This document shows positions 40,625 to 49,050 of a stretch of 50,124 nucleotides of DNA, one piece after another. The stretch is from Clostridiales bacterium (GTDB lineage Bacteria; Bacillota; Clostridia; Christensenellales; Borkfalkiaceae). Both the position numbers and the translations under genes were made by a program. The notes beneath the pieces are model-generated. The model did not search any database and was not told the origin of the DNA. It worked only from the letters and a program-made list of their open reading frames with translations. Each line of letters begins with the position of its first letter. The stretch's first letter is position 1. The DNA lies in assembly GCA_015055735.1 (NCBI GenBank), contig SVHP01000003.1, positions 1-50,124 on the forward strand, read 5' to 3'.

Positions 40625-41467
40625 TCAAGGCAGATTTTCGGCTATCGAAGAGTAGATATTTGCGCCTTCTATCATATTTTCTATCGAGTTTTGGTTTAAG
40701 GTCGCTATTTTTTTATTGTTATCGAAAACTAGAACTTGGTTTACAGCCCTTTCGTCGAGAATAGATATCAATCTTTTTATTTTCATATCCTTATGCACGG
40801 CAAAAGTTTTAACGATAGTTCCCCTTTTCAAGTTTTGCTCGTCCATAACGCCAAAAATCTTAATATACTTATTTTCCTTTTCCCTACTTATTGCGCCGAA
40901 AAACACGAACGAGCAAAAAAAGAGTAGCGAAAGGTTAATGCTTCCATTTATTGCAACCAAAACGAATAGCCCTAAAAGTATTATAGCAAAAACACAGCCT
41001 ATCCACCTACTAATTTTATAAGCTTTTTCATATCCCCATTTTATACCTAAACTTGCAAACACCACCCTTCCACCGTCTAGTGGATACACGGGCAATAGGT
41101 TTATTATAGCCATAGACAAATTTGCGCCCACGATGACGTCGGTAAAGGCGTAGCACTCGGGATATATCCACCACATAGCTACGAAAAATAGGCTTACGCC
41201 TAAGTTTAGAATTGGTCCTGCAAGTGCAATTTTCACTTCGTCTATAAACTTTAAGCCGTCGGTACTGCCCGAAACGACTGCGCCAAAGGGCATAAGCTTA
41301 ATTTTGTTAAGCCTATACCCCAACCCCGAAGCCACGAAAGAGTGACCTAGTTCGTGAATGACTGCAGTGGCTGTACATATGACGAATAGAAAAATTCCAC
41401 CCGTTAAAGCATAGTACAAGCCAAGTAAATAAAACAATGGATGAATTGATAAATTTATACCGCCCAT
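40625..41467 (-). CDS. spoIVFB: SpoIVFB-type site-2 (M50) metalloprotease
   Basis: A 280-residue polytopic membrane protease. The zinc motif HELGH is at residues 38-42 and the second ligand motif is in NLLPVYPLDGGR. A CBS-like domain occupies about 205-280, as in SpoIVFB, which uses it to sense ATP. It should cleave pro-sigma-K in the mother cell. It overlaps the upstream spoIVFA-like gene by 13 bases, and that pairing separates it from housekeeping M50 proteases. sigK is not in the window. Confidence 0.92.
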   Translation of the reverse strand: MGGINLSIHPLFYLLGLYYALTGGIFLFVICTATAVIHELGHSFVASGLGYRLNKIKLMPFGAVVSGSTDGLKFIDEVKIALAGPILNLGVSLFFVAMWWIYPECYAFTDVIVGANLSMAIINLLPVYPLDGGRVVFASLGIKWGYEKAYKISRWIGCVFAIILLGLFVLVAINGSINLSLLFFCSFVFFGAISREKENKYIKIFGVMDEQNLKRGTIVKTFAVHKDMKIKRLISILDERAVNQVLVFDNNKKIATLNQNSIENMIEGANIYSSIAENLP

Positions 41468-42315
41468 TTAACCGTACCGTTATCTATTTGATAATCGGTT
41501 ATAATACTACCGTCGCTATCGGCAAAACATAACTTTGCGCCGTTGGCTTCTAAATGCCCAACGGGGATTGTTTTATAAACGCTTTGACCTTGTTCGACGA
41601 ATACGTGCTCTATCCCCGAAATTATGCTCTTAAAATTTTCGCTATGCATAATTTCTACGTCGTAATAGCCTTCTTGACTTTTGGTTACGCTAACCACCTT
41701 GCCGTCGCAAGGTGCGTAAACACTGCCTTCGCCTGCAAAACTAATATAGCCGTCGTCTAAGGTTAAGTCTTGATTGTTTCCCATACTGATTATTGGCGTA
41801 AATTGAGAATATACACGGTTATCCACTTCTACTTGTTGTTCTGAAGAAAATATGTTTCTCAAAAACACGTTTATTCCACTGTCCACAAAGATAGCGTTGG
41901 TAAGTAAAATTGTGGCGATTAGCAAGCCTATCACTGCAAGCTGCACGCCTATCGCAGTGATTTTGAAAGTCTTTTTATTCGTTTCTGTATGCTCGCTTTG
42001 ATTGCTTACGCTAGCAGTGACCGTTCTATCAAACGCTTGGTCTTGCTCTTGACCTAATATCGTTTGTTGGTCAATATCTTGGCTTTCTTCTAAAAGCCCG
42101 TTATCGTCTTGATCTAACTGTTCTTGTTCGTAATCGGACGAATAAAGTGGCTGTTCAGGTTGATTATTGACCATGTCTAATAATTGGTTTTTGACCTGTT
42201 CTTCGGTCGGTTTTTTCTTTTTAATAAGTCTTTTTTTCTTACTGCTAACCTTTGTAACGTTGCAAGTGTTAACGGGCATTTCTAGCATTGTGGCGTATTG
42301 TAATTTTTCGTTCAT
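41455..42315 (-). CDS. spoIVFA: SpoIVFA-like M23-domain membrane protein
   Basis: 286 residues. Residues 1-110 are cytoplasmic and Gln/Asp/Glu-rich. A membrane helix spans about 118-140, and a C-terminal M23 (LytM) domain runs from about 185 (SVYAPCDGKVVSVTKSQEG, then VEQGQSVYKTIPVGHLEA). Peptidase zinc ligands (HxxxD and HxH) are missing, as in Bacillus SpoIVFA, which holds SpoIVFB inactive. Location directly before spoIVFB and a good sigma-E-like promoter support the name. Confidence 0.85.
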   Translation of the reverse strand: MNEKLQYATMLEMPVNTCNVTKVSSKKKRLIKKKKPTEEQVKNQLLDMVNNQPEQPLYSSDYEQEQLDQDDNGLLEESQDIDQQTILGQEQDQAFDRTVTASVSNQSEHTETNKKTFKITAIGVQLAVIGLLIATILLTNAIFVDSGINVFLRNIFSSEQQVEVDNRVYSQFTPIISMGNNQDLTLDDGYISFAGEGSVYAPCDGKVVSVTKSQEGYYDVEIMHSENFKSIISGIEHVFVEQGQSVYKTIPVGHLEANGAKLCFADSDGSIITDYQIDNGTVKWAV

Positions 42316-42343
42316 TTAGTCTTTCTCCTTTTCAGTTTATAAA

Positions 42344-42373
42344 ACTATATGAGCAAAAAAGTTGATATATGAC
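42344..42373 (-). promoter_or_regulatory. Candidate sigma-E promoter of spoIVFAB
   Basis: On the minus strand, GTCATATA (42373-42366), 14 bp, CATATAGT (42351-42344). This matches the Bacillus sigma-E consensus GTCATATT-N14-CATACAAT at 13 of 16 positions with ideal spacing. Bacillus spoIVF is sigma-E dependent. Confidence 0.7.
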
Positions 42374-42376
42374 AAA

Positions 42377-42410
42377 AATACCACAAGGATTTTTAAGTCC
42401 TTATGGTATT
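42377..42410 (-). terminator. Terminator between apgM and spoIVFA
   Basis: AATACCACAAGGA (42377-42389) pairs with TCCTTATGGTATT (42398-42410) with one mismatch. T-rich on both sides. It isolates the spoIVF unit from upstream reading. Confidence 0.75.
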
Positions 42411-42500
42411 TTAAATTGTTTTTTTGTCGAACTATTAAAATTTACTTGCAATATAGTATATTGCTAAAAAGTTTATGCAAAAACTAAAGGCTATTATCAC

Positions 42501-43712
42501 CTATTTAATTTCAAAAAGTTTGTTTATAAGTTTATACCCTTCTTCCACGAAAACGCCCGTATTTTTTGCGCTTTCTTCGTCGTAACTATTTTCCCCTACA
42601 ACTTGCTTTTTGTTAGAATAGATTAGGTAAGGTACGGGGTCCGAACAGTGAGTCATGATAGATAGTGGGGTTGGGTGATCAGGGCAAATTAGCACTGCAA
42701 AATCTTCGCCCGATTGCTTTAAGCCTTCAACTACCGGTTCAACAACCAACTTATCAATTTGCTCGATAGAGAAAATTTTATTTTTGGTATCGCCGTGATG
42801 TCCACACTCGTCGGGTGCTTCCATGTGTAAATACACGAAGTCCAAGCCGTCTTTTAGGTTGTCTAGACACGCCCTTGCCTTGCCCGAAAAGTTAGTATCG
42901 TAATTACCCGTTGCGCCTTCCACTTCGATAACTCGCATTTTAGCAAGTTTGCCTATGCCTTTAAGTAGGTCGACTGCCGAGATAATTCCACCGTCAAGCC
43001 CGAACTTATCCTTAAAACTTTGTAAGTTAGGCTTTGTTCCGTCCCCCCAAAACCACAACGAGTTAGCAGGGTTCTTTCCTTCCTTTATTCGTTTTAGGTT
43101 TATCGGGTGGTCTTTTAGTAGCTCGTAAGATTTTTCCATTAAAGATAGAAGTTTCTTACCTTCTTCGCTCTTTGGCAAGTGGTCTTTTACAGGCTTACCC
43201 GTAATATCGTGTGGTGGGGTTAAATCGCCTATCAAACTGCCGTTATCGATAACCAAACAATGCCTATAACTTATGCCTGCGTATAGCGAATATTTTTGGT
43301 CGTTAAGTTTTTCAGCCAAAAACTTGATTAAAACTCTTGCCTCTTCGGTAGAAATTTCGCCAGCGCTGTAATCTATCATGGTTTTATCTTGATACTCGCA
43401 CTCATTAGATACGGTAACGAGATTTGCTCTTGCCGTAACGTCGGTATCTTTTAGGTCAATACCGATAGACGCCGCCTCTAATGGCGAACGCCCCGTATAG
43501 CAATCGTGTGGGTCGTAACCCAAAACCGAAAGGTTAGCAACGTCGCTACCAGGTTTCATGCCACAAGGCACAGTTCTAGCAAGACCTAGTTCACTATTCT
43601 TTGCTAGACCGTCTATGTACGGCTTATTAGCCACCATTAACGGCGTTTTATTATCCAAAAATTGTTGGCGATAGTCTGCCATACCATCGCCTAGTATAAC
43701 TACGTATTTCAT
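42501..43712 (-). CDS. apgM: Cofactor-independent phosphoglycerate mutase, ApgM type
   Basis: About 403 residues of the archaeal-type 2,3-bisphosphoglycerate-independent mutase in the alkaline-phosphatase superfamily. Metal motifs are VVILGDGMADY, PGSDVANLSVLGYDP (the phosphorylated Ser in GSDVANLS), HMEAPDECGHHGD and CPDHPTPLS. It interconverts 3- and 2-phosphoglycerate in glycolysis. The ATG at 43712 overlaps the ung stop as ATGA; a TTG four codons earlier is less likely. It forms a unit with ung. Confidence 0.93.
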   Translation of the reverse strand: MKYVVILGDGMADYRQQFLDNKTPLMVANKPYIDGLAKNSELGLARTVPCGMKPGSDVANLSVLGYDPHDCYTGRSPLEAASIGIDLKDTDVTARANLVTVSNECEYQDKTMIDYSAGEISTEEARVLIKFLAEKLNDQKYSLYAGISYRHCLVIDNGSLIGDLTPPHDITGKPVKDHLPKSEEGKKLLSLMEKSYELLKDHPINLKRIKEGKNPANSLWFWGDGTKPNLQSFKDKFGLDGGIISAVDLLKGIGKLAKMRVIEVEGATGNYDTNFSGKARACLDNLKDGLDFVYLHMEAPDECGHHGDTKNKIFSIEQIDKLVVEPVVEGLKQSGEDFAVLICPDHPTPLSIMTHCSDPVPYLIYSNKKQVVGENSYDEESAKNTGVFVEEGYKLINKLFEIK

Positions 43713-44377
43713 AATGCACCCCAATCGATAGGAGATTTACCTACCTTTAATAAGTATTCGTTAGTCTTGATAAAATGCCCGCACCCAAAAAAGCCGTTGT
43801 ACGCCGACAATGGACTAGGATGCGCACATTCTAAGATTAAATGTTTTTTTGCGTTTATAAGTTGTTTTTTGCTTCGTGCGTTCGCACCCCAAAGCAAGAA
43901 CACTACGCCCTCTTTTTTGTCGGATATGGTTTTTATGACGCCGTCGGTAAACTGTTCCCACCCCTTGCCTTTATGCGAGTTGGCTTGATGTTCACGAACG
44001 GTTAGAACCGTGTTCAATAACAGTACGCCTTGCTTTGCCCAACCGGTTAAATCGCCACTTTCGTTTATAGGGATTTGAAGTTCAGCGTTTAGTTCCTTGA
44101 ACATGTTGACTAATGACGGTGGTTTATCAACGCCCTTTGGCACCGAAAAGGAAAGCCCCATCGCCTGACCTTGATTGTGATATGGGTCTTGACCTAATAG
44201 CACGACTTTAACCTCGCTAAACGCCGTTATTTTCATACTGTTAAATATGTCGAACATGGACGGATAAATAGTTCTAGTCGAATATTCGCTCTTCAAAAAC
44301 TCCCTTAGAGCCAAATATTCAGGACTAGCAAACTGCTCTTTTAATATCTCGTCCCACTCTTCGGTTATCTTTACCAT
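43709..44377 (-). CDS. ung: Uracil-DNA glycosylase, family 1
   Basis: A 222-residue base-excision repair enzyme that removes uracil from DNA. The catalytic water-activating loop is GQDPYHNQGQAMGLSFS, and the DNA-intercalating loop is HPSPLSAYNGFFGCGHF. VFLLWGANARSKK is the other conserved block. It is first in the ung-apgM unit, a functionally unrelated pair. Confidence 0.97.
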   Translation of the reverse strand: MVKITEEWDEILKEQFASPEYLALREFLKSEYSTRTIYPSMFDIFNSMKITAFSEVKVVLLGQDPYHNQGQAMGLSFSVPKGVDKPPSLVNMFKELNAELQIPINESGDLTGWAKQGVLLLNTVLTVREHQANSHKGKGWEQFTDGVIKTISDKKEGVVFLLWGANARSKKQLINAKKHLILECAHPSPLSAYNGFFGCGHFIKTNEYLLKVGKSPIDWGAL

Positions 44378-44427
44378 ATACTGTTCCTTTGGTTTTTTAT
44401 CGTGCTCTTATTTTATCATATTTTTAT

Positions 44428-44456
44428 TGACAAAAGCAATATAATTTTATATACTA
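44428..44456 (+). promoter_or_regulatory. mntP promoter
   Basis: TTGACA (44428-44433), 17 bp, TATACT (44451-44456). The leader of about 60 bases is too short for a yybP-ykoY manganese riboswitch. Confidence 0.85.
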
Positions 44457-44520
44457 TTTTCAAATTATTATTTTAAGATTTTATCACTTAAGTACATAAA
44501 GTCTTGACCAAAAGGTTTTT

Positions 44521-45123
44521 ATGACGATAATAGACGTTATTTTAACGGCGCTAGCGCTATCTATGGACGCTTGCGCTCTGACAATTTCTAACTGTACTGT
44601 GTACAAATGCGACCTTAACGGTAAAAAAGAATGGTCTATGCCCCTTGCTTTCGGCGTATTCCAAGGCGTTATGCCTCTTCTAGGCTTTATTTTTGCTAAG
44701 GCGTTCAATTCTTTAATTAGTTTAGATAAGATTGCAGGTTTTTTAACGGCTATAATCTTTTTCTTTCTAGCAAGTAAAATCATAATCGATATAATAAAGG
44801 ATAAAAATCAACAGTTTTGTCCTATCAAAGATGAAAATAGCGCAAAAAAAAGCAAATTCACTCTTTCTGTGCTTTTGCTCCAAGCCGTTGCAACTAGTAT
44901 AGACGCTCTAGCCATCGGCGTTACCTTCATCAATCTAAAAATGAACGTGATATTAGCAGTATTAATAATTGCGCTAATCACTGCGATATTAGTATCTATT
45001 GCACTTCTTTTTGGCAAGAAACTCGGCAAACTATTCGGCTCTTACGCCGAATGGATAGGCGCAATCATATTATTTATTCTCGCCGCCAAATCCCTAATCC
45101 AAGCCATATTAGAAGTGGTGTAA
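44521..45123 (+). CDS. mntP: MntP-type manganese efflux pump
   Basis: 200 residues with six membrane helices in two related halves. Each half carries the acidic motif of the family: ALALSMDACALTI in helix 1 and VATSIDALAIGVTF in helix 4. MntP exports Mn2+. AAAAGG lies just before the ATG. Homologues with related topology (YtaF in sporulation) exist, but the length and motifs suit MntP better. Confidence 0.88.
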   Translation: MTIIDVILTALALSMDACALTISNCTVYKCDLNGKKEWSMPLAFGVFQGVMPLLGFIFAKAFNSLISLDKIAGFLTAIIFFFLASKIIIDIIKDKNQQFCPIKDENSAKKSKFTLSVLLLQAVATSIDALAIGVTFINLKMNVILAVLIIALITAILVSIALLFGKKLGKLFGSYAEWIGAIILFILAAKSLIQAILEVV

Positions 45124-45230
45124 ATATAATAAAATTAAAATTAAAAAAGGCATAATGTGACAAATGACAAAATTAAAAGCCCGAAGTAAGGTCTCTTCTA
45201 TTAGGGATTTTTAGTTCATAACAAAAGTAT

Positions 45231-45275
45231 AGCCCACTATACTTCGCAAAAAGCGAAATATGGTGGGCTTTTCTT
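45231..45275 (+). terminator. Terminator of mntP
   Basis: AGCCCAC (45231-45237) pairs with GTGGGCT (45263-45269), and within it TTCGC pairs with GCGAA; TTTCTT follows. Confidence 0.75.
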
Positions 45276-45432
45276 ATCCACAAAAGATTAAGTTTAATAA
45301 GTTTAGCCGAGCGTAGCTAACGCCAACGACTTTAGTCGTTTTATTTTTGGCCTTGTGGCTAAAAGTTGTATTGCTTGTTTTACAAGCAGTTATATTTTGG
45401 CTAGCCAAAGTTATATTAAATAAATCCTTAAC

Positions 45433-45509
45433 TCGCCGTCAGGCGAATATAACTGCCGAAAGGCAATATCACTCGTCGTTAGACGAATATCACAAATCCG
45501 TAAGGATTT
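45433..45509 (+). repeat. Array of four variable-stem hairpins with constant spacer
   Basis: TCGCC-GTCA-GGCGA, spacer ATATAAC, TGCC-GAAA-GGCA, spacer ATATCAC, TCGTC-GTTA-GACGA, spacer ATATCAC, AAATCC-GTAA-GGATTT. Stems are all different and fully complementary, loops follow G-N-N-A, and spacers are 7 nt and nearly identical. The period is about 20 bp. Confidence 0.75.
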
Positions 45510-45560
45510 ATTTAGTTGTCGCAATTCCCTAAGGGAAGAGCGACTATCGGGCTTTTTTCT

Positions 45561-46331
45561 TTATACGGTTATTGAGTTTTTAATAAAGGATAAGGCGGTT
45601 TTTTCTAGCCTGCTTACTTGCGCTTGAGAAATGCCTATTTCGGTCGATATTTCGGTTTGAGTCTTACCTTCAAAGTAGCGTAAATAAATGATTTTCTTCT
45701 CCCTTTCTCCAAGAACGTTTATAGCGCTATCTATCGCAACCTTTTCCGTCCAGTTTTCGTCCGTACATTTTTCGTCGCCTATTTGGTCGACCAAAAGCAG
45801 TTCGTCCCCGTTCTTGTTGTACACGGGGTCGTAAAGGGACACAGTGTCCGAAATTGCATCTAGTGCGTAAACCACTTCGCTGACGGCCACGTTCATCTCG
45901 CTTGCGATATTTTCTAGACTAGCGTCTTTGTCTTGTCTTTCTAGTTCGCCACGAGTTTTAAGCACTTGGTAGGCAGTATCTCTAATTGATCTAGAAATAC
46001 GCATAGAGTTTCCGTCACGGAGTAATCTTTTGATTTCGCCGATTATCATTGGCACGATATAAGTGCTTGGGGAAACGTCAAAGGCAAGATTAAAATTATC
46101 TATCGCTTTAATTAGCCCTATAACCCCTGCTTGAAACATATCGTCAGCGCTTACTTTTGCCGTATTAAATCTACGCATAACTGATAACACTAACCGCATA
46201 TTGCAAACGATAAGTTCTTCTCTAACACTCGTATCGCCATTAGCAAGTCTAACGAAATACTCTCGACACTGTTTATCGTTGATTTTAGGCAATCTAGAAG
46301 TATCGATACCACAAATTATAACTTTTTTCAT
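45561..46331 (-). CDS. sigG: Sporulation sigma factor SigG
   Basis: 256 residues. The N-terminus KKVIICGIDTSRLPKIN matches the SigG-specific start that binds anti-sigma factors. Region 2 is at about 40-110 (DDMFQAGVIGLIKAIDNF), then region 3, and region 4 is at about 200-250 (LGEREKKIIYLRYFEGKTQT, then ISQAQVSRLEKTAL). It drives late forespore genes. The ATG at 46331 follows AGGGGG; a frame from 46364 lacks one. Upstream spoIIGA/sigE, often adjacent, are missing here. Confidence 0.93.
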   Translation of the reverse strand: MKKVIICGIDTSRLPKINDKQCREYFVRLANGDTSVREELIVCNMRLVLSVMRRFNTAKVSADDMFQAGVIGLIKAIDNFNLAFDVSPSTYIVPMIIGEIKRLLRDGNSMRISRSIRDTAYQVLKTRGELERQDKDASLENIASEMNVAVSEVVYALDAISDTVSLYDPVYNKNGDELLLVDQIGDEKCTDENWTEKVAIDSAINVLGEREKKIIYLRYFEGKTQTEISTEIGISQAQVSRLEKTALSFIKNSITV

Positions 46332-46365
46332 AATACCCCCTATGTAAGAAAAAAGGGATATCATC

Positions 46366-46395
46366 TAGTATTGCTAATACGAAAATTTTTATACT
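46366..46395 (-). promoter_or_regulatory. Candidate sigma-F/G promoter of sigG
   Basis: On the minus strand, AGTATA (46395-46390), 17 bp, AATACTA (46372-46366), similar to the forespore consensus GNATA and CATACTA. sigG is under sigma-F and its own control in Bacillus. Confidence 0.45.
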
Positions 46396-46400
46396 AAAAT

Positions 46401-46432
46401 GCAAAAATATCCACCCATTAAAGAGTGGATAT
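46401..46432 (-). terminator. Terminator of the SipW/surface-protein operon
   Basis: ATATCCAC (46407-46414) pairs with GTGGATAT (46425-46432); TTTTTGC follows on the minus strand. Confidence 0.8.
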
Positions 46433-46444
46433 CTTGTTATAATT

Positions 46445-47968
46445 TTAATATTCTTTCCAAGACTTGGATAGAGTTATACCTAAAACTTCTCTTGTTGTCA
46501 AACTGAAGTAACCATCAGTACATTGAACTATCGTGCCTGTTTTAAGACCATTATCCCAGTCTTTATGTTTTTCAATAGCTTTCCATTCTGCCTTAGTTCC
46601 GTTAAACTCAATGGTAATAACCTTCTTGTCGTCACCATAGTTACGAGAGAAAGTGTTTTTACCAATATACTTAAGCGTGCTAGGAAGTTTAACTAATTTC
46701 AAGCTTGGCGTATATGCTAATGCATTCGTATTTACTTTGTCATCGCCCTCAATTTGAAGATTTTCAACACCCTCTTCAATAATAATAGTAGTTACGTTAG
46801 ATGCATAGTTATTCCAATCACTTGCCCCTTCGGTGTTTGCAACTCTGATAACAGTCTTAACAGGAACACCACCAACGTTACCAGGAATTATTACCGTTTC
46901 AGGGAGAGAATCAACTGCTTCTACTTGATAGTAATCAACTATACCATCGTCTGGCTGTTCGTAAACAGGAACGAGATTTAGAACGCCGTTATAAGCATAA
47001 ATTGCTTTAACAGTTATATCCTCTTTTACGTTTTTAATTTCGTAATCGCTCCAAGAAACCTTCATATCACTTTGTTTTGCTTCTGCATTTAAGTCAGCCA
47101 AAATCTGATCAACGGTGGCTTGACCTTGTGGAGAAAGCGAAGTTGAAGAACTTGTAATTTGTTCTTGATATAAGACGTTTCCTTGCGCATCGGCAAAGAT
47201 AATTAAGTATATCTTATCCCAAGATGCTGATAAGGTGTAATTATGAGTGTTATTTGCAGGTATTGTATTAACAACAACTGCGTTTGCATTTATCCAACCG
47301 GCAAAAGACACCCCTGATTGAGTAGGCTTTTCTGCTATAACGCTATAAGTACTTTGATTATCCGTAATATGTTCAACTGCAAAAGTTTGGTTATTATGCA
47401 AGTAGGTAACCGTATATATAACTGGTTTAAAGGTGTAATCAACTAGAATTTCGCCTGCCGAAATATCACCTGTTAAAGTATAAGTAATATAAAAAACAAA
47501 ATCTTCATTAGGCGCAATTTTAGTACCTCTATGCGCATTTGCCGAAAGGTTGGTATTTATTAAATTTGAGCCTTGCTCATCTAATGATACCGATATTGAT
47601 ATCTTGTTCAAATTTTCATATATGCCAGAATTATAATCAGTACCTGCATACACGAAAGAATCGGTCTTTGAATAGTTGTGTGCGTCTATTTTATAAACGA
47701 TTTTTTGACCTGCGCTTCCCGTTATTGTAGAACGAACTTCAGTTGGTTGAATATAGTTGCTACTTTGGCTTGTGACAGTGCTTGAAACATGTGTAATCTT
47801 AGTTATAACCACTTCGGAATGATAACTAAACTCGTTAATTTGCACGCCAACAGAAACGTTTTTATCTTGAACATCGTCTAAACAATACGTCCAAGTTGCG
47901 TATACCCCAGGAATAGTCACAAAGGCTAGCAATAAACCAAGTAAAAGAAGTTTTACGCTAGTTTTCAT
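46445..47968 (-). CDS. SipW-dependent-type surface protein with InlB-B and LRR-like domains
   Basis: 507 residues. The signal peptide ends GVYATWTY, the form used by SipW-processed TasA/camelysin proteins. A TasA/CalY-like beta domain spans about 30-205. An InlB-type beta-grasp repeat (VTYLHNNQTFAVEHITDNQS to FAGWINANA, then LSASWD) follows, then a second strand-rich repeat and an LRR_5-like C-terminus (IIIEEGVENLQ, KLPSTLKYIGKNTF, then EFNGTKAEWKAIEKHKDWDN). The ATG at 47968 follows GGGGGAG and overlaps sipW by 11 bases; a start at 48040 lies deep in sipW and was rejected. A likely cell-surface or matrix protein. Confidence 0.82.
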   Translation of the reverse strand: MKTSVKLLLLGLLLAFVTIPGVYATWTYCLDDVQDKNVSVGVQINEFSYHSEVVITKITHVSSTVTSQSSNYIQPTEVRSTITGSAGQKIVYKIDAHNYSKTDSFVYAGTDYNSGIYENLNKISISVSLDEQGSNLINTNLSANAHRGTKIAPNEDFVFYITYTLTGDISAGEILVDYTFKPVIYTVTYLHNNQTFAVEHITDNQSTYSVIAEKPTQSGVSFAGWINANAVVVNTIPANNTHNYTLSASWDKIYLIIFADAQGNVLYQEQITSSSTSLSPQGQATVDQILADLNAEAKQSDMKVSWSDYEIKNVKEDITVKAIYAYNGVLNLVPVYEQPDDGIVDYYQVEAVDSLPETVIIPGNVGGVPVKTVIRVANTEGASDWNNYASNVTTIIIEEGVENLQIEGDDKVNTNALAYTPSLKLVKLPSTLKYIGKNTFSRNYGDDKKVITIEFNGTKAEWKAIEKHKDWDNGLKTGTIVQCTDGYFSLTTREVLGITLSKSWKEY

Positions 47969-48974
47969 TAGAGTCTCCCCCTTCTTGTTCAGATAGGGTG
48001 CTAACCGAAATAGTTTGCTCAGTTTGTTCAGTTTTTTCAATTTCTTGCTCTTTTAACTCTTTTGAACTTTCCAATTTAGAATGAATAGTTTGTTCTATGC
48101 TTTCTATTTCTTCTTGGTCTAAACTGTCAGAATGGACAATTTCAATAGAGTTTTCAGTTTGTTCTTGGTTTGGAGCATCGCCCGAAGCAACTTCATCACA
48201 ACCAATAATTGCAAGTCTTTCTTTCTTAATTTTAAGAAGTTTGTTATCTACGATAGGGCTGGTAATAACGGTAACTGCAACTAAAATCATACATAACCAA
48301 CCAGCTGGAGACTGCATAAACAACACGAAAGAACCTATAAACGGCACTTTCTCGCCCCTATAAATGCCTTTCATTTGTTCGTATCTAACAGGGAAACGGT
48401 CAGGCGACTCAACGGCATCACCTTGCAACAAAAACCATCTTTCGTTAGAGTGTTCGCCATTTGGCTCTTCTATTTTTACTATTCTATGAACAACCAAAAC
48501 GTCATCTACTTCATAAACGACGACATCGTAAAGTTTTAAGTCTTCTTCCTTAGGCAATTTATAAGTTAAAATAAGGTCAAATGCTTGAATTTGATTATCT
48601 AAGTTATTATCAAACAAATATTCATTTTTATAATTCTTTTTTGCCATAGAAGTTGTTTTTACAACTCTATAAGTAGGAACGTTATCGAAATAAGTATTTT
48701 GAGTACAACTCATATAAAGAGAACTTGAAAAAGCAAAAACAAAAATGGCAACCATAATAAACGTCAAAGTATAGTCTATCACTTTGCCGAATTTGGATTG
48801 CTTTTTAAGTTTTGATTTTTCATATTCTGCTATAAGTTTTTCGTCATCAGCACCAACTTTAATAAGTCTTGATTGTAATTTAAAAATCATTACAATACAA
48901 AAAGAAGAAAGTCCCGTGAGCAAAACGAAAACTATAAGACATAATATAAAAGTATATATCTCAAAATGTGTCAT
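47958..48974 (-). CDS. sipW: SipW-type (ER-type) signal peptidase I with acidic tail
   Basis: 338 residues. Membrane helices are near 8-30 and 70-88. The catalytic Ser109 (VVKTTSMAKK) and His163 (VLVVHRIVKI, in place of the Lys of ordinary signal peptidases) define the Ser-His ER/SipW type, with Asp186 in LQGDAVESPD. A further helix follows at about 212-235. The last 90 residues are a Glu/Gln-rich cytoplasmic tail, longer than in Bacillus SipW. It lies between two genes whose products carry the matching signal peptide. Confidence 0.9.
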   Translation of the reverse strand: MTHFEIYTFILCLIVFVLLTGLSSFCIVMIFKLQSRLIKVGADDEKLIAEYEKSKLKKQSKFGKVIDYTLTFIMVAIFVFAFSSSLYMSCTQNTYFDNVPTYRVVKTTSMAKKNYKNEYLFDNNLDNQIQAFDLILTYKLPKEEDLKLYDVVVYEVDDVLVVHRIVKIEEPNGEHSNERWFLLQGDAVESPDRFPVRYEQMKGIYRGEKVPFIGSFVLFMQSPAGWLCMILVAVTVITSPIVDNKLLKIKKERLAIIGCDEVASGDAPNQEQTENSIEIVHSDSLDQEEIESIEQTIHSKLESSKELKEQEIEKTEQTEQTISVSTLSEQEGGDSNEN

Positions 48975-49000
48975 TTGTTGTCCTTTTTAAAAAACGCATA

Positions 49001-49030
49001 AATCAGCCGTGTTATAATTCACGGCTGATT
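49001..49030 (-). terminator. Hairpin between the small TasA-like gene and sipW
   Basis: AATCAGCCGTG (49001-49011) pairs with CACGGCTGATT (49020-49030), a perfect 11-bp stem. The T run on the minus strand is short, so partial read-through into sipW is probable, giving more substrate than peptidase. Confidence 0.6.
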
Positions 49031-49050
49031 TTAAATTATAATACTTATGT

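Larger units (their letters stand above)
45175..45556 (+). other. Long hairpin-rich intergenic element
   Basis: AAAAGCCCGA (45175-45184) and TCGGGCTTTT (45547-45556) are perfect 10-bp complements, and the second is followed by T residues. Between them lie about ten local hairpins, including the mntP terminator, AACGAC-TTTA-GTCGTT (45325-45340), TTTTGGCC-TTGT-GGCTAAAA (45345-45364), a TTTGGC/GCCAAA palindrome near 45400, the regular array at 45433-45509, and GTCGC...GCGAC enclosing TTCCC/GGGAA. It could be one large RNA or an accumulation of repeats. No coding frame is credible. Confidence 0.45.

Noticed and set aside
44457-44520. yybP-ykoY manganese riboswitch before mntP
   Set aside because: The leader is too short and lacks the conserved loops.
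45433-45509. CRISPR array
   Set aside because: The constant parts are only 7 nt, the variable parts are self-complementary stems, and no cas gene is present.
45347-45532. 61-codon open frame between mntP and sigG
   Set aside because: It runs straight through the hairpin array and has no ribosome site; its residues simply translate the palindromes.
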